A stretch of 64,000 nucleotides of DNA from Panagrolaimus kolymaensis (taxonomy: Eukaryota > Nematoda > Chromadorea > Rhabditida > Panagrolaimidae), in contig JAJQJQ010000009.1 in the NCBI GenBank assembly GCA_028622995.1, positions 2,604,001 to 2,668,000 on the forward strand, written 5' to 3'. Under the pieces are notes generated by a model. That model worked only from the letters and a program-made list of their open reading frames with translations. It ran no database searches and was not told the origin of the DNA. Both the position numbers and the translations under genes were made by a program. Below are positions 1-11,743 of this stretch, piece by piece (within the stretch, counting starts at the first letter, position 1; each line of letters opens with the position of its first letter).

Positions 1-209
1 ATAACTATTTTCTTCGTGTTTTTTTAGATGTATTTTTGTTATATAAAATTGTTTATTTTTTCTCAAGCTAATGACGTGCTCGCTTTTTCTCAAAATTCGT
101 GTGTTTTATCAATCGAATACTTTTCATACTCTTTTGCTTTAAACCTTTTTTGTTTACTAATTTTTCTTACTTTTTCCAGGATCAAACCCCTTTATTTATT
201 TAATTATTT
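1..209. other. 5' flank of zinc transporter gene
   Basis: T-rich sequence with no convincing coding exon. Two acceptor-like sites are visible, TTTTTTAG at about 20-27 and TTTTTCCAG ending at about 180. The second lies 29 bases before the transporter start codon, so an upstream untranslated exon or a trans-splice site is possible. The open frame from 28 to 213 is Phe/Leu-rich and resembles no family I know. Confidence 0.4.
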
Positions 210-1796
210 ATGAATGGTTCAAATGTAATTAATTTAAAATCCATTAATAATTCTACTACTGATCACGATAATTCAAAAATGGCCCACGTTGAAGCAGCCG
301 AAAAGTTACAGCAGGGTTCTTCTGGTCATGGTGGCCATAATCATTCCCATGCTTCAGCTTCTGGTGGCAAACGATTATTAATTATGCTAACGATGACTTT
401 TTTATTTTTTATTGTTGAATTAGTTTTTGGTTATTTTTCTCATTCCATGGCTTTAATTGCTGATTCATTTCATATGTTAAGTGATGTTATGGCTCTTGGT
501 ATTGCATATGGGTGTATGAGAGTAAGTTAGATGCTTTTGAAAAAGCAAAAAAAAGTTATATATTCCAAAGTTTTGAGAGACTTGATAGTTTTGTTTTTGC
601 TGATTTTAGTCATTTAAAAAAGTCTTGGATAAAACTACCTAAAAATTTGATACTTTGTTTTTACTTTTGCAAATTTTATATATTCCATTCATTCTCTTTT
701 AGATAGCCACTCGAGATACAAAGAAAAACACATTTGGATGGGTTCGAGCTGAAGTTCTTGGAGCTTTAGTTAATGGAGTGTTTTTACTTGCCCTTTGTTT
801 TACAATTTTTATTGAATCCATAACTCGCATGGTTGAACCTGAAATGATTAAAGAACCCCGAAATGTTTTAATTGTTGGTGTAATTGGTTTAATAATTAAT
901 CTCATTGGAATGTTCATGTTTCATGGCCATGCGCATGGACATGGACACAACCACGAAACCCCTGCTCATGCTGAAGGTGAAGCCAGCCATCTTATTGCTT
1001 CACATCAAGATCGAGCCATGGCTATTGCCGATATTAATACTCCCGAAGATATTGTAGTTCCTACAGCTCCTAAAAAGCAAAAGAAAGGAAATTCTGGGTC
1101 CATGAATATGAGAGGAGTATTTTTGCATGTTTTATCTGATGCTATTGGTTCTGTGATTGTAATTGCCACTGCTACAGTTTCATGGTTGGTTCCAGGTTAT
1201 GATGGATTAAAATTATATATGGATCCAGCTTTAAGGTTTGATAAACCCTTTTTTTGTGGTCACGATAATCATCTGCAATTTTTTTTAGTTTGGTTATGGT
1301 CTTACTCATGATTTGCACAACTTTCCCATTAGTGCGTGAAACAGCATTAATTTTGCTTCAAACTACTCCAAAATATGTGGAAGTTGAAGAAATCAAACAA
1401 CATTTACTTAAAATGGATGGAATTGAAGCCGTTCATGAATTTCATGTTTGGAGACTCGTTGGTGAAAGAATTATTGCAACCGTGCATATTCGTTTTCGTT
1501 CATTGCGGGATTATTTGGAATCAGCAGAAAATATTCGAACTTTATTCCATGAAAATTCAATTCATAGTGCAACAATTCAACCAGAATTTGAAGAAATGGG
1601 ACAAGGTGGTTGCACGTTTACGTGTTTACCAAAGAATTGCAATTTGTCTGATGTGAAATGTTGTAAAGAAACTACTGGAACTGATTGTGATGCAGTAAGT
1701 TACCACAAACAAACTTATTATATCGACTCTTTTGACTGACAACTATCTTTTTTTCAGAAATCTGATCATCATTCAAATGATGCTACAATTCCATAA
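210..1796 (+). CDS. ZnT1-type zinc exporter (SLC30 / cation diffusion facilitator)
   Basis: Four exons (210-521, 703-1235, 1289-1694, 1758-1796) join in phase to 429 residues. The product is a cation diffusion facilitator that exchanges cytosolic zinc for protons, as ZnT1 does at the plasma membrane. Seen in sequence: a His-rich N-terminus (GHGGHNHSH, residues about 40-48), a first membrane segment from about residue 55, the metal-site motif HMLSD at about 90, a His-rich loop (HGHAHGHGHNH, near 177-187) between membrane segments 4 and 5, the second metal-site motif HVLSD near 246, and a cytosolic C-terminal domain with VHEFHVWRL. A Cys-rich tail (CTFTCLPKNC, KCCKE) ends the protein. The ATG at 210 is used because the frame is open; an ATG at 279 (MAHVEAAEK) is an alternative start. 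The exon 2 donor is GTTTGA, unusual but confirmed by phase. A poly(A) signal AATAAA follows at 1824. Length is normal to slightly short for ZnT1. It belongs to the ZnT1/ZnT10 branch; I cannot assign the orthologue. Confidence 0.93.
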
Positions 1797-2849
1797 TCGA
1801 TGTTGCAGAATTATATTTATTTCAATAAATATTTTTTGTTATATTTCCAATCATTTAATATTGTTTTTATTTTATTTTAACATTTTTCAAAGGGTATCTA
1901 TTTTTCTCATCATCTTTAACTTCGAAGATAACGACAATATCTATATATACTTGCTTGTTACCTTTTGTTTATTCTTCCTTCGTTCCACATTTTTTTTCCA
2001 TGATGTTTTTCCTTATTTTTTTCAAATTTTGTCATATGTGTGCAACTTATAAAGTTTTTTGAATTAGTTATCAAATTAATATTATTTTGTTTTTTCTTTG
2101 TATTATTTTAAAAATAAAAAAATGAACTTTACTTTTCTCTTTTACAAGTTTTTTTAAATAAAGTTTTTAAATTTTTGGGAAACTACAATTCAACTAAAAA
2201 TTAACTTAATCATTAAAAATTTTATCCTAACTGGTTGTAAAGACAATAATGAAGGTTTTCGGAAGATTCAAGATCTTAAAATATTCATAGGTTAACAATT
2301 TTCGTTTTGATGCTGCTTGAATAATTTTGATAACAAGAAAAAAACCCGTGCAAATGAAGAATAAAATATCCAAATATGATTGACATAAAAGGTTCAGAAT
2401 AGAATGGCTGAAAATAAAGGAAATTAATTTTTTCGATAAAATTTTTAATGATAAGAGCCAGCCAGCCAGTCAGCCGCTAAACTACGAAAAAAAAAATATC
2501 GCATTGATGAAAAAACGAGAAGAAAATTTCATTAACTGTGGATTGACAGATTCAAAAGGAAAATTTGATAAAGATAAGATTCACTTGTTATTTACCCCAT
2601 CGTAAATTCAAGTATGAAAAAGCTGCAAGATAATTTCTTTAAAGTCCTAATGCAAAGATTTCTTTTTTTTTTAAATATTTGATATTTTATATATTTTTTT
2701 TATTTTGTCATTTTTATTGGTTTTGATGCCGCTGGTGTTGAAAAGGATTTGAATAAAGAATGCATGCAAGTGAACAAAATTTTCTTTTTCTTTCATTCAT
2801 TTTTGTATATTGATTCTTAAATTTATGTCATGGATTTTCGCTGTTTCAG
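1797..2849. other. Intergenic region 3' of zinc transporter
   Basis: Mostly T-rich sequence holding the transporter 3' UTR and poly(A) signal. Around 2711-2775 one frame reads FIGFDAAGVEKDL and on to KECMQV, which looks more coding-like than its surroundings, but it is short and isolated and I could not extend it. No other gene seen. Confidence 0.4.
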
Positions 2850-2940
2850 GAGCTTTAAAGCTAATTTACCAAAAAAATGTAATTTATCTGATGTCAAATG
2901 TTGTAAAGAAACTACAACATTTGATACTGGAAGTTATTAA
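2850..2940 (+). pseudogene. Relic duplicate of the ZnT C-terminal exon
   Basis: Preceded by a TTTCAG acceptor, this piece reads NLPKKCNLSDVKCCKETT before a stop at 2938-2940. That is nearly the same as the tail of the zinc transporter exon 3 at about 1627-1680 (LPKNCNLSDVKCCKETT). Nucleotide similarity runs across about 60 bases. The rest of the transporter is absent upstream, so this is best read as the remnant of a local gene duplication, or less likely an alternative last exon. Splicing onto the transporter's exon 2 would keep frame but drop the whole cytosolic domain. Confidence 0.7.
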
Positions 2941-3176
2941 CAAATTAACATTTTTTATAAGAAATGTTAGAAATTTCTCAAAGAGTATTTCATAACGAAA
3001 ACTTGATCGATGATGTTTGTTTTTAAAGATGTTGTCCTCCTCCTCTTCACCAACATATCGAGATTTTTTATTTTCTATAGTTCAGTCAGTTATCCTCAGC
3101 TCTTGCAAAGTAAATAACATAAAAAAAAGGTTTTTGAAAAGTTTTTTCTTTTCTTTTTATTTTTATTTATAAAAAA

Positions 3177-4643
3177 ATGTCATTGGAAAGCGAGGTGGAT
3201 TTTGCTTTTAATTTGCTTCCATTGCTTGATGCTGCAAATAATTCTGGTATATTTTCACCGGCACCAATTCTCAATGGATTGGCGATGGTGTTCGCGGGAG
3301 CAAAAGGCAAAACTGCTGAAGAAATTCAACAACTCATTGGCAAAGGTAAGAACAAAATAATTCATAAATATTTGTAGTTTTATCTTCTTTTTTTTCAATG
3401 CTTTTTTTATTATCCAATAAAAAATATTAAAAAAACAAAGTTAAATTAATTTTTAAATTAGATCTTTTATTTTTCTTTTTTTTAGAAAAAAATACAAAAG
3501 AAATTCTACATTTTTATTCCGACTCTATTAAAAACTACAATAATAACCAAGAAAAATCTATAAAAGAAAAAGTTAATACAACTTTTGCAAATCGTATTTT
3601 TATTTCCCAAAAAAATCATTAATTCCAGAATATTCTGAGATAATGAATGAGTATTTTGAAAGCAGTTTGGAACAAGTTAATTTTGAAGATAAAACTGAAA
3701 CAGCAAAAGTAATTATTTTTTTCATTGTTAATTTTGGTTAATATTTTGCTTTTCAATTTTAGAAAATAAACGATTTTGTTAATCATTGAACAAATGGTCA
3801 AATAAAAGAAATTGCAAGCGCTGATGAAATTAATCCAAAAATTTCTGTAGTTTTGATCAATGCTCTTTATTTTAGTGCGCAATGGGAAAATCCTTTTCCA
3901 AAGCCAAGTAAATCAGTTTTTTATTCTGAACCTCCAAGAGAAATTGATATGATGTGGAGAACATTGACACGTTGTCAAGAATGGAATATTGTTGAAGGCA
4001 TAGAATGGGATACTCTTGGAATACCATATAAAAATTATGAGGCTTGGATGTACATTGTATTACCTAAAGCAAAAGATGGGCTTGCTAATGTTATTGAAAA
4101 AATGAGTTATGAAATGTTTCAATTATGCACTACAAGATAGGTTTCAAAAAGTTGACAACATTTGTAAATGCCAAATGTCTTTCAACAAAAAAAAACATTG
4201 AGTTTCTTTTTTTTGTATAAAGTTTATTATTTTTAGGACTAAAAATGAATATTTGAGTGTAAAGGTTCCAGTTTTTGAAGTTTCGAGTAATTACTTGCTG
4301 AAAAACTATTTTCCAAAGCTTGGTATTAAAGAACTCTTCAGTGATTGCTGTGATTTAACTGGGATGACGCCAGAAAAAGGAAAAATTGAAAAAGTGATTC
4401 ATAAAGCTGTAATTAAGGTTGAAATAAATTTTTGTTATTCGCTTGAGAATCAGAATATCATTGTTTTAGGTGGATGAAAATGGTACTGAAGCAAGTGCGG
4501 CTACATTTCATGGAAAAACACCAGTTCGTAAAATAGAAAATTTTTACGCAGATCATCCGTTTTTATATTTTATCACAAGAAATCAACCAAGTGATGAACT
4601 AATGACGCCTTTAGATTTATTGTTTGTTGGAACGCTTTGTTAA
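3177..4643 (+). pseudogene. Serpin gene A, broken (serine protease inhibitor family)
   Basis: Five exon-like blocks (3177-3345, 3486-3708, 3763-about 4124, 4237-4417, 4470-4643) read as an intracellular-type serpin without signal peptide. Family marks are clear: the N-terminal helix with FSPAPILNGLAMVFAGAKG, strand region LINALYFSAQW, the hinge GTEASAAT of an inhibitory reactive loop, the shutter-end motif ADHPF, and a C-terminus LLFVGTLC. Three lesions are visible: a one-base shortage in an A run at about 3609-3615 that shifts frame, a TGA at 3787-3789 where serpins keep a Trp, and a missing donor at 4125, where the sister gene has GTGCGT and this one has ATGCAC. The hinge is otherwise of inhibitory type, with a basic stretch (PVRKIE) near the likely scissile site. 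The intact start, hinge and end suggest recent loss. Sequencing error could explain the homopolymer shift but not easily all three changes. Confidence 0.85.
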
Positions 4644-6201
4644 AAGAACTAGAAATTAAGCAAAAATTTGAAAGGGTTTTTATGAAATATAAAAAAATGG
4701 TGCAAAAAAATCTTTAAATTTGCCAATTTTTTTAGATTTTTTAAAGAAAAATTCGGCCTTTTTTGTTGATTAAACTTAAAAATTCAAATCAAAGTTTAAC
4801 AAATTCAGAATTTTCATGATTTTTTCCTGTATGTAATTGGGAGAAAAAGCAACAACAAAAAAATAGAGAGGTTAGCAAAATTATAATCCATTCAATTCCA
4901 AAATTAAAAATAAAATAAAATAGACTCTATTTTTCGATGAGGAATAAAGTAGCCACTGTTTATCTCTTCTTTTTTGTCTTGTTTGACGAACGACCTTAAA
5001 AAATTGTTAGCGCCGTCGATAGGTAATAATTGGATGTAAAGGTTATATTTTGCATTTTTTTTCAGACATTGAAAAAAGGATACTTTTTGTTCATTCTGTG
5101 ATTATCGCTATGTTTGACCTTTATTTGTTTATAGAAAATTGTACCGATTTTTTATGGATTTTTCGTTATTCATATATTCATTCATTTATTTTTAGTCTAA
5201 AAATTTATTCCATAAATTTTTTTTTGTTTTAGTGTAACTTTTTTTTATTTGTTACAAACATGTTGCCGGATTTTTTTCTAGTTTAAATTATAGTTCTCCA
5301 AAAAAAAAAACAGATTTTTTTCGAAGATTAGCACTTTTTTTTCGGCAGTTTTTTAAACTAATGTGCTGTTCCAGTATTCTTGAAGAATATCATATTTATT
5401 TTTTCTCGAATATTTTTTTCTTTGATTTGTATCATTTTTTTTATGCTGGCAAAAAAATAAAAGAAGAGCACTTAAACTTCTTTTTTGTGTTGTTGCATAA
5501 TAAAACAATGAAGTTGCGATTTGTTTTGTTGTCTTTTTTTATGCGCGCCTTTTTTTTACTTGCATCGTCGCGCTATAATTTTAACCCAAAGTGAGTGTTA
5601 GTTGTTTGACCATAGAGACGACTGGCTGACATCCTTAAATTTTTTTTTTGAGTTGGATACTCTCTCCTCAAAATTTTATTGATTGTCTTTTTTTCCTTTA
5701 CATTTTTGATACCATCTTTGTTGTTGATTGAAGGAGGTCATTTCTATTCTTTTGTGAATGTGAGTGAATGAATGGGATCTCATTGACTCATTTTTTTTAC
5801 AAAGAAATATTTTTTTCTAACAACATCACTCATTTTTCTCCTTTTTCTCTCTCATCAACCTTCTTATTTTGTTTTGAGAATAAAAAAAAATATTGTGTGA
5901 TTTTTTCTTTTACAACAACAACTGCCACCCTTTTTAGTTGTTTTTTGCTATCAATAAAACATTTTTTTTTCATTTTGAGTGACATACGAATAAAAAACCC
6001 GAAAAAACCCGTTAAGATAAGAAAAAAGGAGCAAATATATATATATGTTATTTTTTAACATCCACGTCGTCGCCTGCTTTTTCTATCGAGTGCTTTTAAA
6101 GTTTGTAGTTTGTGGATTGACTAAAAAAAACTACTGATGCGTGTTCAAAAATTTTTTAGAAGCTTTTAATAATAATTTTTTTAGCTTTCATTTTTTTGGC
6201 T
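4644..6201. other. Intergenic, T-rich, no gene seen
   Basis: Long T runs with small Phe-rich open frames on the + strand that look like translated poly-T. No splice-consistent chain of exons, RNA gene or repeat structure was recognised. The stretch just before 6202 ends in a TTTTTTAG acceptor at about 6176-6183 which probably belongs to the next gene. Confidence 0.5.
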
Positions 6202-8612
6202 ATGGGAAAGAAAAGCAGCATTTTTTTTTACAACAATATAACCAAAAATGGTTTATTTAATTTATTAACTCGAAGTTCGCCTCGTTTGGTTGATTTTATT
6301 CGAAATGAAGCTCCTTTGGATTCAATTTTAAACCATTTTTTAATGGAATGTCATAAAAATTTCGACGACCTCTTTAATGATTTAATATTTATTGAAAATG
6401 ATTTGTAAGCTTTAAAAATTAACTTTTTATCAAAAAATTTTTAATGTTTAGAATAATTGTTTCCGAAGAATTTCAAAATTTTGTGGATGATTGTCCAGAT
6501 ATAAATATAACTAAAATAGTTAAACAAATTCACGACGCAGGAAAAAATGCTTTATTTTATATTTTAAATAATTTAATTATTAAACGTGAAAATGAAGAAA
6601 AGCCTCATGTAATTCAAGCGGGTACTATATTGTTAGCAGCAATGATGTCCACTCCATTTGAATCTGATAAATTTAAACAATTAGTTGATCTCTTGGAATT
6701 ATTTAAATGTCAACATTTTCAAGTTTCTTGTCGATACACTAAAGGCATTATTATTTGGTTAGAAGGTAAATATTTTGATATTTTTAAAAAAAAATTTTGT
6801 GACTAAGTAACTTAAAAATCGAACCAAAAGAATTTTTTTCCTTTGCAAAAAATGAACTTATAAAAATCCATTATTTTTTTTTCAAATTTTTCTTTTCATT
6901 TTCAACTTTTAAAAATGGGAAAAATAATCAATATTTTCTCTTTGACAATAAGAAAAAGTTTGAGAAAGAAACAATCGATAATGTCTTTGGGTTTTTTTCT
7001 TTCTTTTTTTTCTTCACAAACTCTGTTCGCGAGGAGAAAAAAAAATTGAACAAAAGAAATACATAGTTTTGATCTATTTGTGTTGCTTTTTCTTCTCTGT
7101 TGTTTATTTATTTATACTGTGTTATTAGCAACCGTTTTTTTGTGAGTTTCTTCAAATTTTGCGAAGCTATCTACTAAAAAAAGCGCGGCAAATAAGAAAA
7201 ATTTTTTAAAATAAAAGTTTTTGTATGCTTTTTTGATTTTAATGATTCAATTTTTTTATTATTTAAATAAATTCTTAAAACGATTTAATTATTAATTGTT
7301 GATTTTTTTAGAATTGCTGATACCTCCCGTTGACGACTCATTTATTTTTTCAAAAGTTTGTATCAAAAAAGAAGAATTAAAGAAATTGAAGTGTTCTCTA
7401 CCCTATTATCAGCCGGTTATTACCCCAAATTTTATTTGTAAGTTATTAAATTTTTACTTATTTGAAAAAAAAAATTATTCAATTGTTAGCTCCATCCGAA
7501 TTCAAAAAACTAAAGTGCTATGAAAAAATCTATCATATTTCTGTAAACAAAAAGGTTTATTTTAAAGCTGAAAAGAAATCCAAAAGTGTTTCAAAGCGTT
7601 CAACTTCTCTCCAGCCAAGTACCTCAACAACTTCGAATAAAACGGTAGGGTTTCGATAATTTTAACCTTTTTAAAACAAAATTTTAGGCAGCAACTCCTA
7701 TGAGTGATTTAATAGCTTTGCCAAATATGCGTTTCCCTATTCCTGTTCCAAAACGAATTCATCCATATCGCTGGTCAAAAGCTCCAAATCCCGATGGAAA
7801 TAGTTTATTCCCAGATATTGCTACTCCCAAATATCATGATTTCATACAGCATTTTAAAATTATTGAAGCTCCAACGAATGGCGTTCGAAAAAGTCCTGCA
7901 AGAAATTTAATTGTTAATGATAGTTTGTTGGCTGCGTGTGATTTAACTCTTTCATTGGGATCATCAGCCCAATTGACTATCACATTTCCAAATAATCCGG
8001 AGTAAGTTTTTTTCAAGAAAATTTTTGGAATAAGAAAAAGTTTGGATTTTTTTTAGAGATTTTATTCGAGCTTTTGAAAAAGAATTGGAAAATAAAAACG
8101 GAATTTTTAAAATTCGAACATGTATCATCTCAATGGGTTTGGATTTTATGGTTTATGATCCAAATTTAAATAGAGCCATAAGGGTAAGAATTTTAACTAA
8201 AAATTAATGCTTATAATTTAAAAAATAAATTTTTTACTTTAAATAAGCAAACTAAATTTTGAATTCCATCAAATAATTTTTTTTTCAGTTAACAAAAAAA
8301 TTTATAAAAGATCTCATAATTCGCGTGTATAAACTCGCTTCCAACAAGTCTCGTCTCCGCTTTGTTATTGTCAATATTCCCCAAGTGAAAGATAATTCTT
8401 TTTGCTTTTCATATAAAATGGATATCGATGCCGTAAATGAAGCCTTGGCTAAATTTGTGGAAAAGGAAAAACCAAGATTAAAAGAAAAATGGAAAATCGA
8501 ATTGGAATTGTACGATTGGGCAAAAGAAGCTGCAATGTTTCAAAAATGTTCAGCCATTTCTTTAAAAGAGAGACATCGGGTTTTAAGAAATGGAATTTTA
8601 AAGTACAAATAA
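6202..8612 (+). CDS. Unrecognised 520-residue protein, seven exons
   Basis: Exons 6202-6404, 6452-6765, 7312-7437, 7490-7644, 7688-8001, 8057-8183 and 8289-8612 join in phase to 520 residues ending in a stop at 8610. I do not recognise the family. There is no signal peptide or membrane segment. Residues about 1-180 look alpha-helical (for example LLTRSSPRLVDFIRNEAP and VIQAGTILLAAMMSTPF). The middle, near 225-250, is Lys/Ser/Thr-rich and probably disordered. The last third, with IRTCIISMGLDFMVYDP followed by a helix and RLRFVIVNIPQV, has the alternating pattern of an alpha/beta fold, loosely like an SGNH-type hydrolase core; I see no catalytic triad. An acceptor lies at 6183 just 5' of the ATG, and a poly(A) signal follows near 8670. 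It sits between two decayed serpins, but its own frame is intact, so it is probably a working gene. Confidence 0.8.
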
Positions 8613-9460
8613 TTTATTTATTTTTTAATGTTTTGTACATATTTATGAGTTTATTGTAAATAGCTTTAATAAACGTGCAAAAATAAAAAAACATTTTGCT
8701 TATTAAAAAAATACATTTCAACCCTCAATTTTGAAACAAAAGATCTTCATTTTCAAATTTTTTATAGCTCTTGCAATTATTTAGGAGAAAATGTTTGAAG
8801 AAAAAAAAATCATCAGAAATTTGATTCCATTCATCTTTCGAAAACGTTTAACAAATAGCGGCATGACTGGCGCACCTACTCTTCTTGCTCATTTTACGAT
8901 TGTTCGTGATCAATTTATGTGGTCATCGTCGCATGGTTTATTGTATTTTTACATTTTTTGCGCAATTCGAATGCAAACGTTTTGATTTTGTCGACAACTT
9001 TGTTTTTGGAAAAATTAATTAAATGGAATTTTTTTTTAAATGCTATATTTTTTTCATCGTTTACTTACGACACATCAACATAACTGCCCCCAACTGGAGT
9101 TGACAGGGATATATGCTGGATAAGAGATTGCTCAGAGTCCAAAAATCAATATCTCGAAAAGTAGTTTGCTTTTAGAATGAGTTCGTGTTTTCTTTTGTAG
9201 TATTAATTTCATTAGCACATTTAGAGGTTATTTAACTAGCTGAGAAGAAAACTTTCCAAAAACAGTGCTTTTATAGCATTTTGATATCGAAAAATTAAAT
9301 TGATTTTCTCGAAAAGATGGAAATAGTGGTGTAAACGAGATGTATTGCCACGTAGTCGAATAAGCAAACATCTGACAGTTCTAAAAGAGATAATTGATGT
9401 TTTTGTGCTTTCATTTATCAGAAATTTCCAAAGTTTTAAACTAATTCTATAATTTTAGGA
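8613..9460. other. Intergenic between unknown gene and serpin B
   Basis: Holds the 3' end and poly(A) signals of the upstream gene. A 64-codon frame at 8791-8985 follows an ATTTAG acceptor but matches nothing. The 17-base string GCTCTTGCAATTATTTA near 8766 also occurs in serpin B exon 1 near 9560, in a serpin-like frame, and may be a trace of a further serpin copy. A TTTTAG acceptor lies two bases before the serpin B ATG. Confidence 0.4.
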
Positions 9461-10850
9461 ATGAGCATCAAATCTGAAATTGATTTTGCTATCAAATTAT
9501 TAAATATATTAGATCCATGTAATAAACCAACAATTTACTCTCCTGCATCTATTTTAAATGCTCTTGCAATTATTTATGCTGGTTGTGATGGGATAACAGC
9601 AGACGAACTTGCTAAAATTATTGGAGGTAAAATAATTTTATGTTTTTTAAAATTAAGGTTTATTAAATTTTAGAAAACCATACGCCAAGTGAAATATTAA
9701 ATTATTATTCTAATTTTGGAAAATATTGTCGAACTACAAAATCAAGTTCTGATTATAAATTGTTATTCTCAAATCGATTGTTTCTTTCGAAAGAACCATT
9801 GCTTCCAAATTTTAGAAAAGCTATGGTCGATTTATTTGATAACCAATTCGAACATGTTGATTTTTCAAAGAATATGGAAACCACTGAAGCAAGTATTTTT
9901 ATTCTAATTTCTAGATTTCAGCGGTTTCATAAAAAACTCCATTAAATTAATTTATATTACCAAGCTTTTAGAAAATAAATAAATATGTGAGTTACAAACA
10001 CTGAAAAATTAATCGAAAACATTGTAAATGAAAATGATTTAAATGGAAATATCAATATATTTATAGTAAATGCATTATGTTTTCTGGCAGAATGGGAAAA
10101 AAAGTTTGATAAATCGATGTTGGGTAAATTTTATTCAAATTCAACTGACATCCGTGAAATTGAAATGATGGAATGTGAAGCTGTGGCGGTAGATTGGAAT
10201 ATGACAAAAGGAAAGGGTTGGAAATGTTTGGGAATTCCTTACAAAACACGAAAATCATGGCTTCACATTCTCTTACCGAATAGCAACGACGACGATAGTT
10301 TATCAGAATTATTAAAACAATTAAATTACTCATTTATTAAAAAGTGCGTTAAAAGGCACGTTTTAATAAATATAATTAATGATTGCTTAATATAAATCAA
10401 AAAATATTATGCAAAAAAACATGTGCAAATTAATTTTTTTTACAGGGCTGAAGCCGATCTTTTAAACGTAAAGATTCCTGCGATGAAAATAGAAGTTGAA
10501 ATGGAATTAAGCGAAAAAATGAAAACTTTAGGAGTAAATAATTTATTTAATGGACATGGATTAAATAATATTTATGAGCAACGTCACTTTGTGGATAAAG
10601 CTATTCACAAAGCTGGAATAAAAGTAAGACATACATATTTTTAAATTAATATGTCAAAATATTAATTAAAGCTGGATGAAAATGGAACAATCGGATATGC
10701 AGCTACTGCCATAAACGCTTGCCCACAATCATATTATCCTTGTGAAGAAATGTTTGTCGCAGATCATCCTTTTTTTTTTTTATTACTTTGGTCGAAGATG
10801 AAAATCCTGAAAACTTGAAAAGTATTTTATTAATGGGAACATTTTGTTAA
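9461..10850 (+). pseudogene. Serpin gene B, broken
   Basis: Exon-like blocks 9461-9626, 9674-9892, 9972-10343, 10446-10623 and 10672-10850 match serpin A block for block, including intron positions, so the two are tandem duplicates. Seen: YSPASILNALAIIYAGCDG near the start, FIVNALCFLAEWEKKF in the middle, and the shutter-end ADHPF and MGTFC at the end. The second intron has a phase mismatch, and exon 3 starts in one frame (KINKYV) but continues in another (TNTEKLIENI), so the frame cannot close. A T12 run at about 10770-10781 shifts frame again before the final strands. The loop hinge reads GTIGYAAT rather than the inhibitory GTEASAAT form, so even before decay it may not have inhibited proteases. 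The start codon follows a TTTTAG acceptor by two bases. Confidence 0.83.
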
Positions 10851-11743
10851 TATTTAATTTTTTCATTCCAAATTATTTTTCATAAATAAATTAAATATTT
10901 TTTGTTGTTTTTATTATTAAAAATTGTATTATAAAAATGTCGGGTTTTTGTTGCAAATTTAATTTTTATGTAGAAACTCACTCTTTTTTTTAATTAAAGT
11001 ATATAATTTTTTTATTTAACAAATCTGAATGTTTGCATGCAAAAAATAAAAAGGATAAATTGAGCAAATTGCACATAACCAAAAAAAGAGATTAAACAAA
11101 AAATATTATTATTTTTTTAAAAAGACTGAGTATTATTTATTTTTTTTGTATATATAATATTTATAAATGAAAGTGCAAATTTTACGAAAATCAATAAAAT
11201 TACAATTAAAGAGAGATGGAGAAAAAAATATATATATTTACGAATTTTTTAGAAAAACACTAGGAGGAGCGGTAAACCAAGAAAAAAAAGGGAATTAAAA
11301 ACCTGTAATATATTGTCAATTATTTTATTTTTTTAATTATTTACTTATTTATTTTATATATAAAATTTAATAAAGACACAAAAGTGAATTCACCCTAAAA
11401 GAAAAAAATTAACTTTAAAATTTTGTGGTAAAAACACACAATGCGACTAACATAAACAACAACGAAAACCACCCGTTGGGCTAAAATAGTAATTATTATT
11501 ATTTTTTTAGGATAGATTTAGAAAAATTAAAAATCTAATTTTTTGGATTAAAGAAAAAATGGAGGAATACCGGGGTTTAAAGACAAGTGTTAGCCGAGTT
11601 GAAAAAAAAAGAGAGACAATAAAAAATTTAAAAAATATGAAAGAAAGAAACTATGATTCTAGGAAAAAATCAATAAAAATTTTTATATTAATAAATGAAA
11701 ATATTAAATTTTTTTTGCAATTTTTTAACCAAATTAATTTTAA
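10851..11743. other. Convergent intergenic region
   Basis: AT-rich gap between the + strand serpin B and the - strand SLC6 gene, so both 3' UTRs fall here. A Lys-rich frame at 11559-11747 reflects A-rich sequence. Nothing else recognised. Confidence 0.5.

Noticed and set aside
2711..2775. Coding-like FIGFDAAGVEKDL frame resembling the end of a CobW-type protein
   Set aside because: Too short, with no neighbouring exon or motif; similarity is from memory and weak.
5361..5594. Frame with a hydrophobic, signal-peptide-like part
   Set aside because: Composition follows from T-rich DNA; no splice sites or downstream domain.
8791..8985. 64-codon frame after an ATTTAG acceptor
   Set aside because: No family resemblance, no continuation and poly-A start; kept only as a note.
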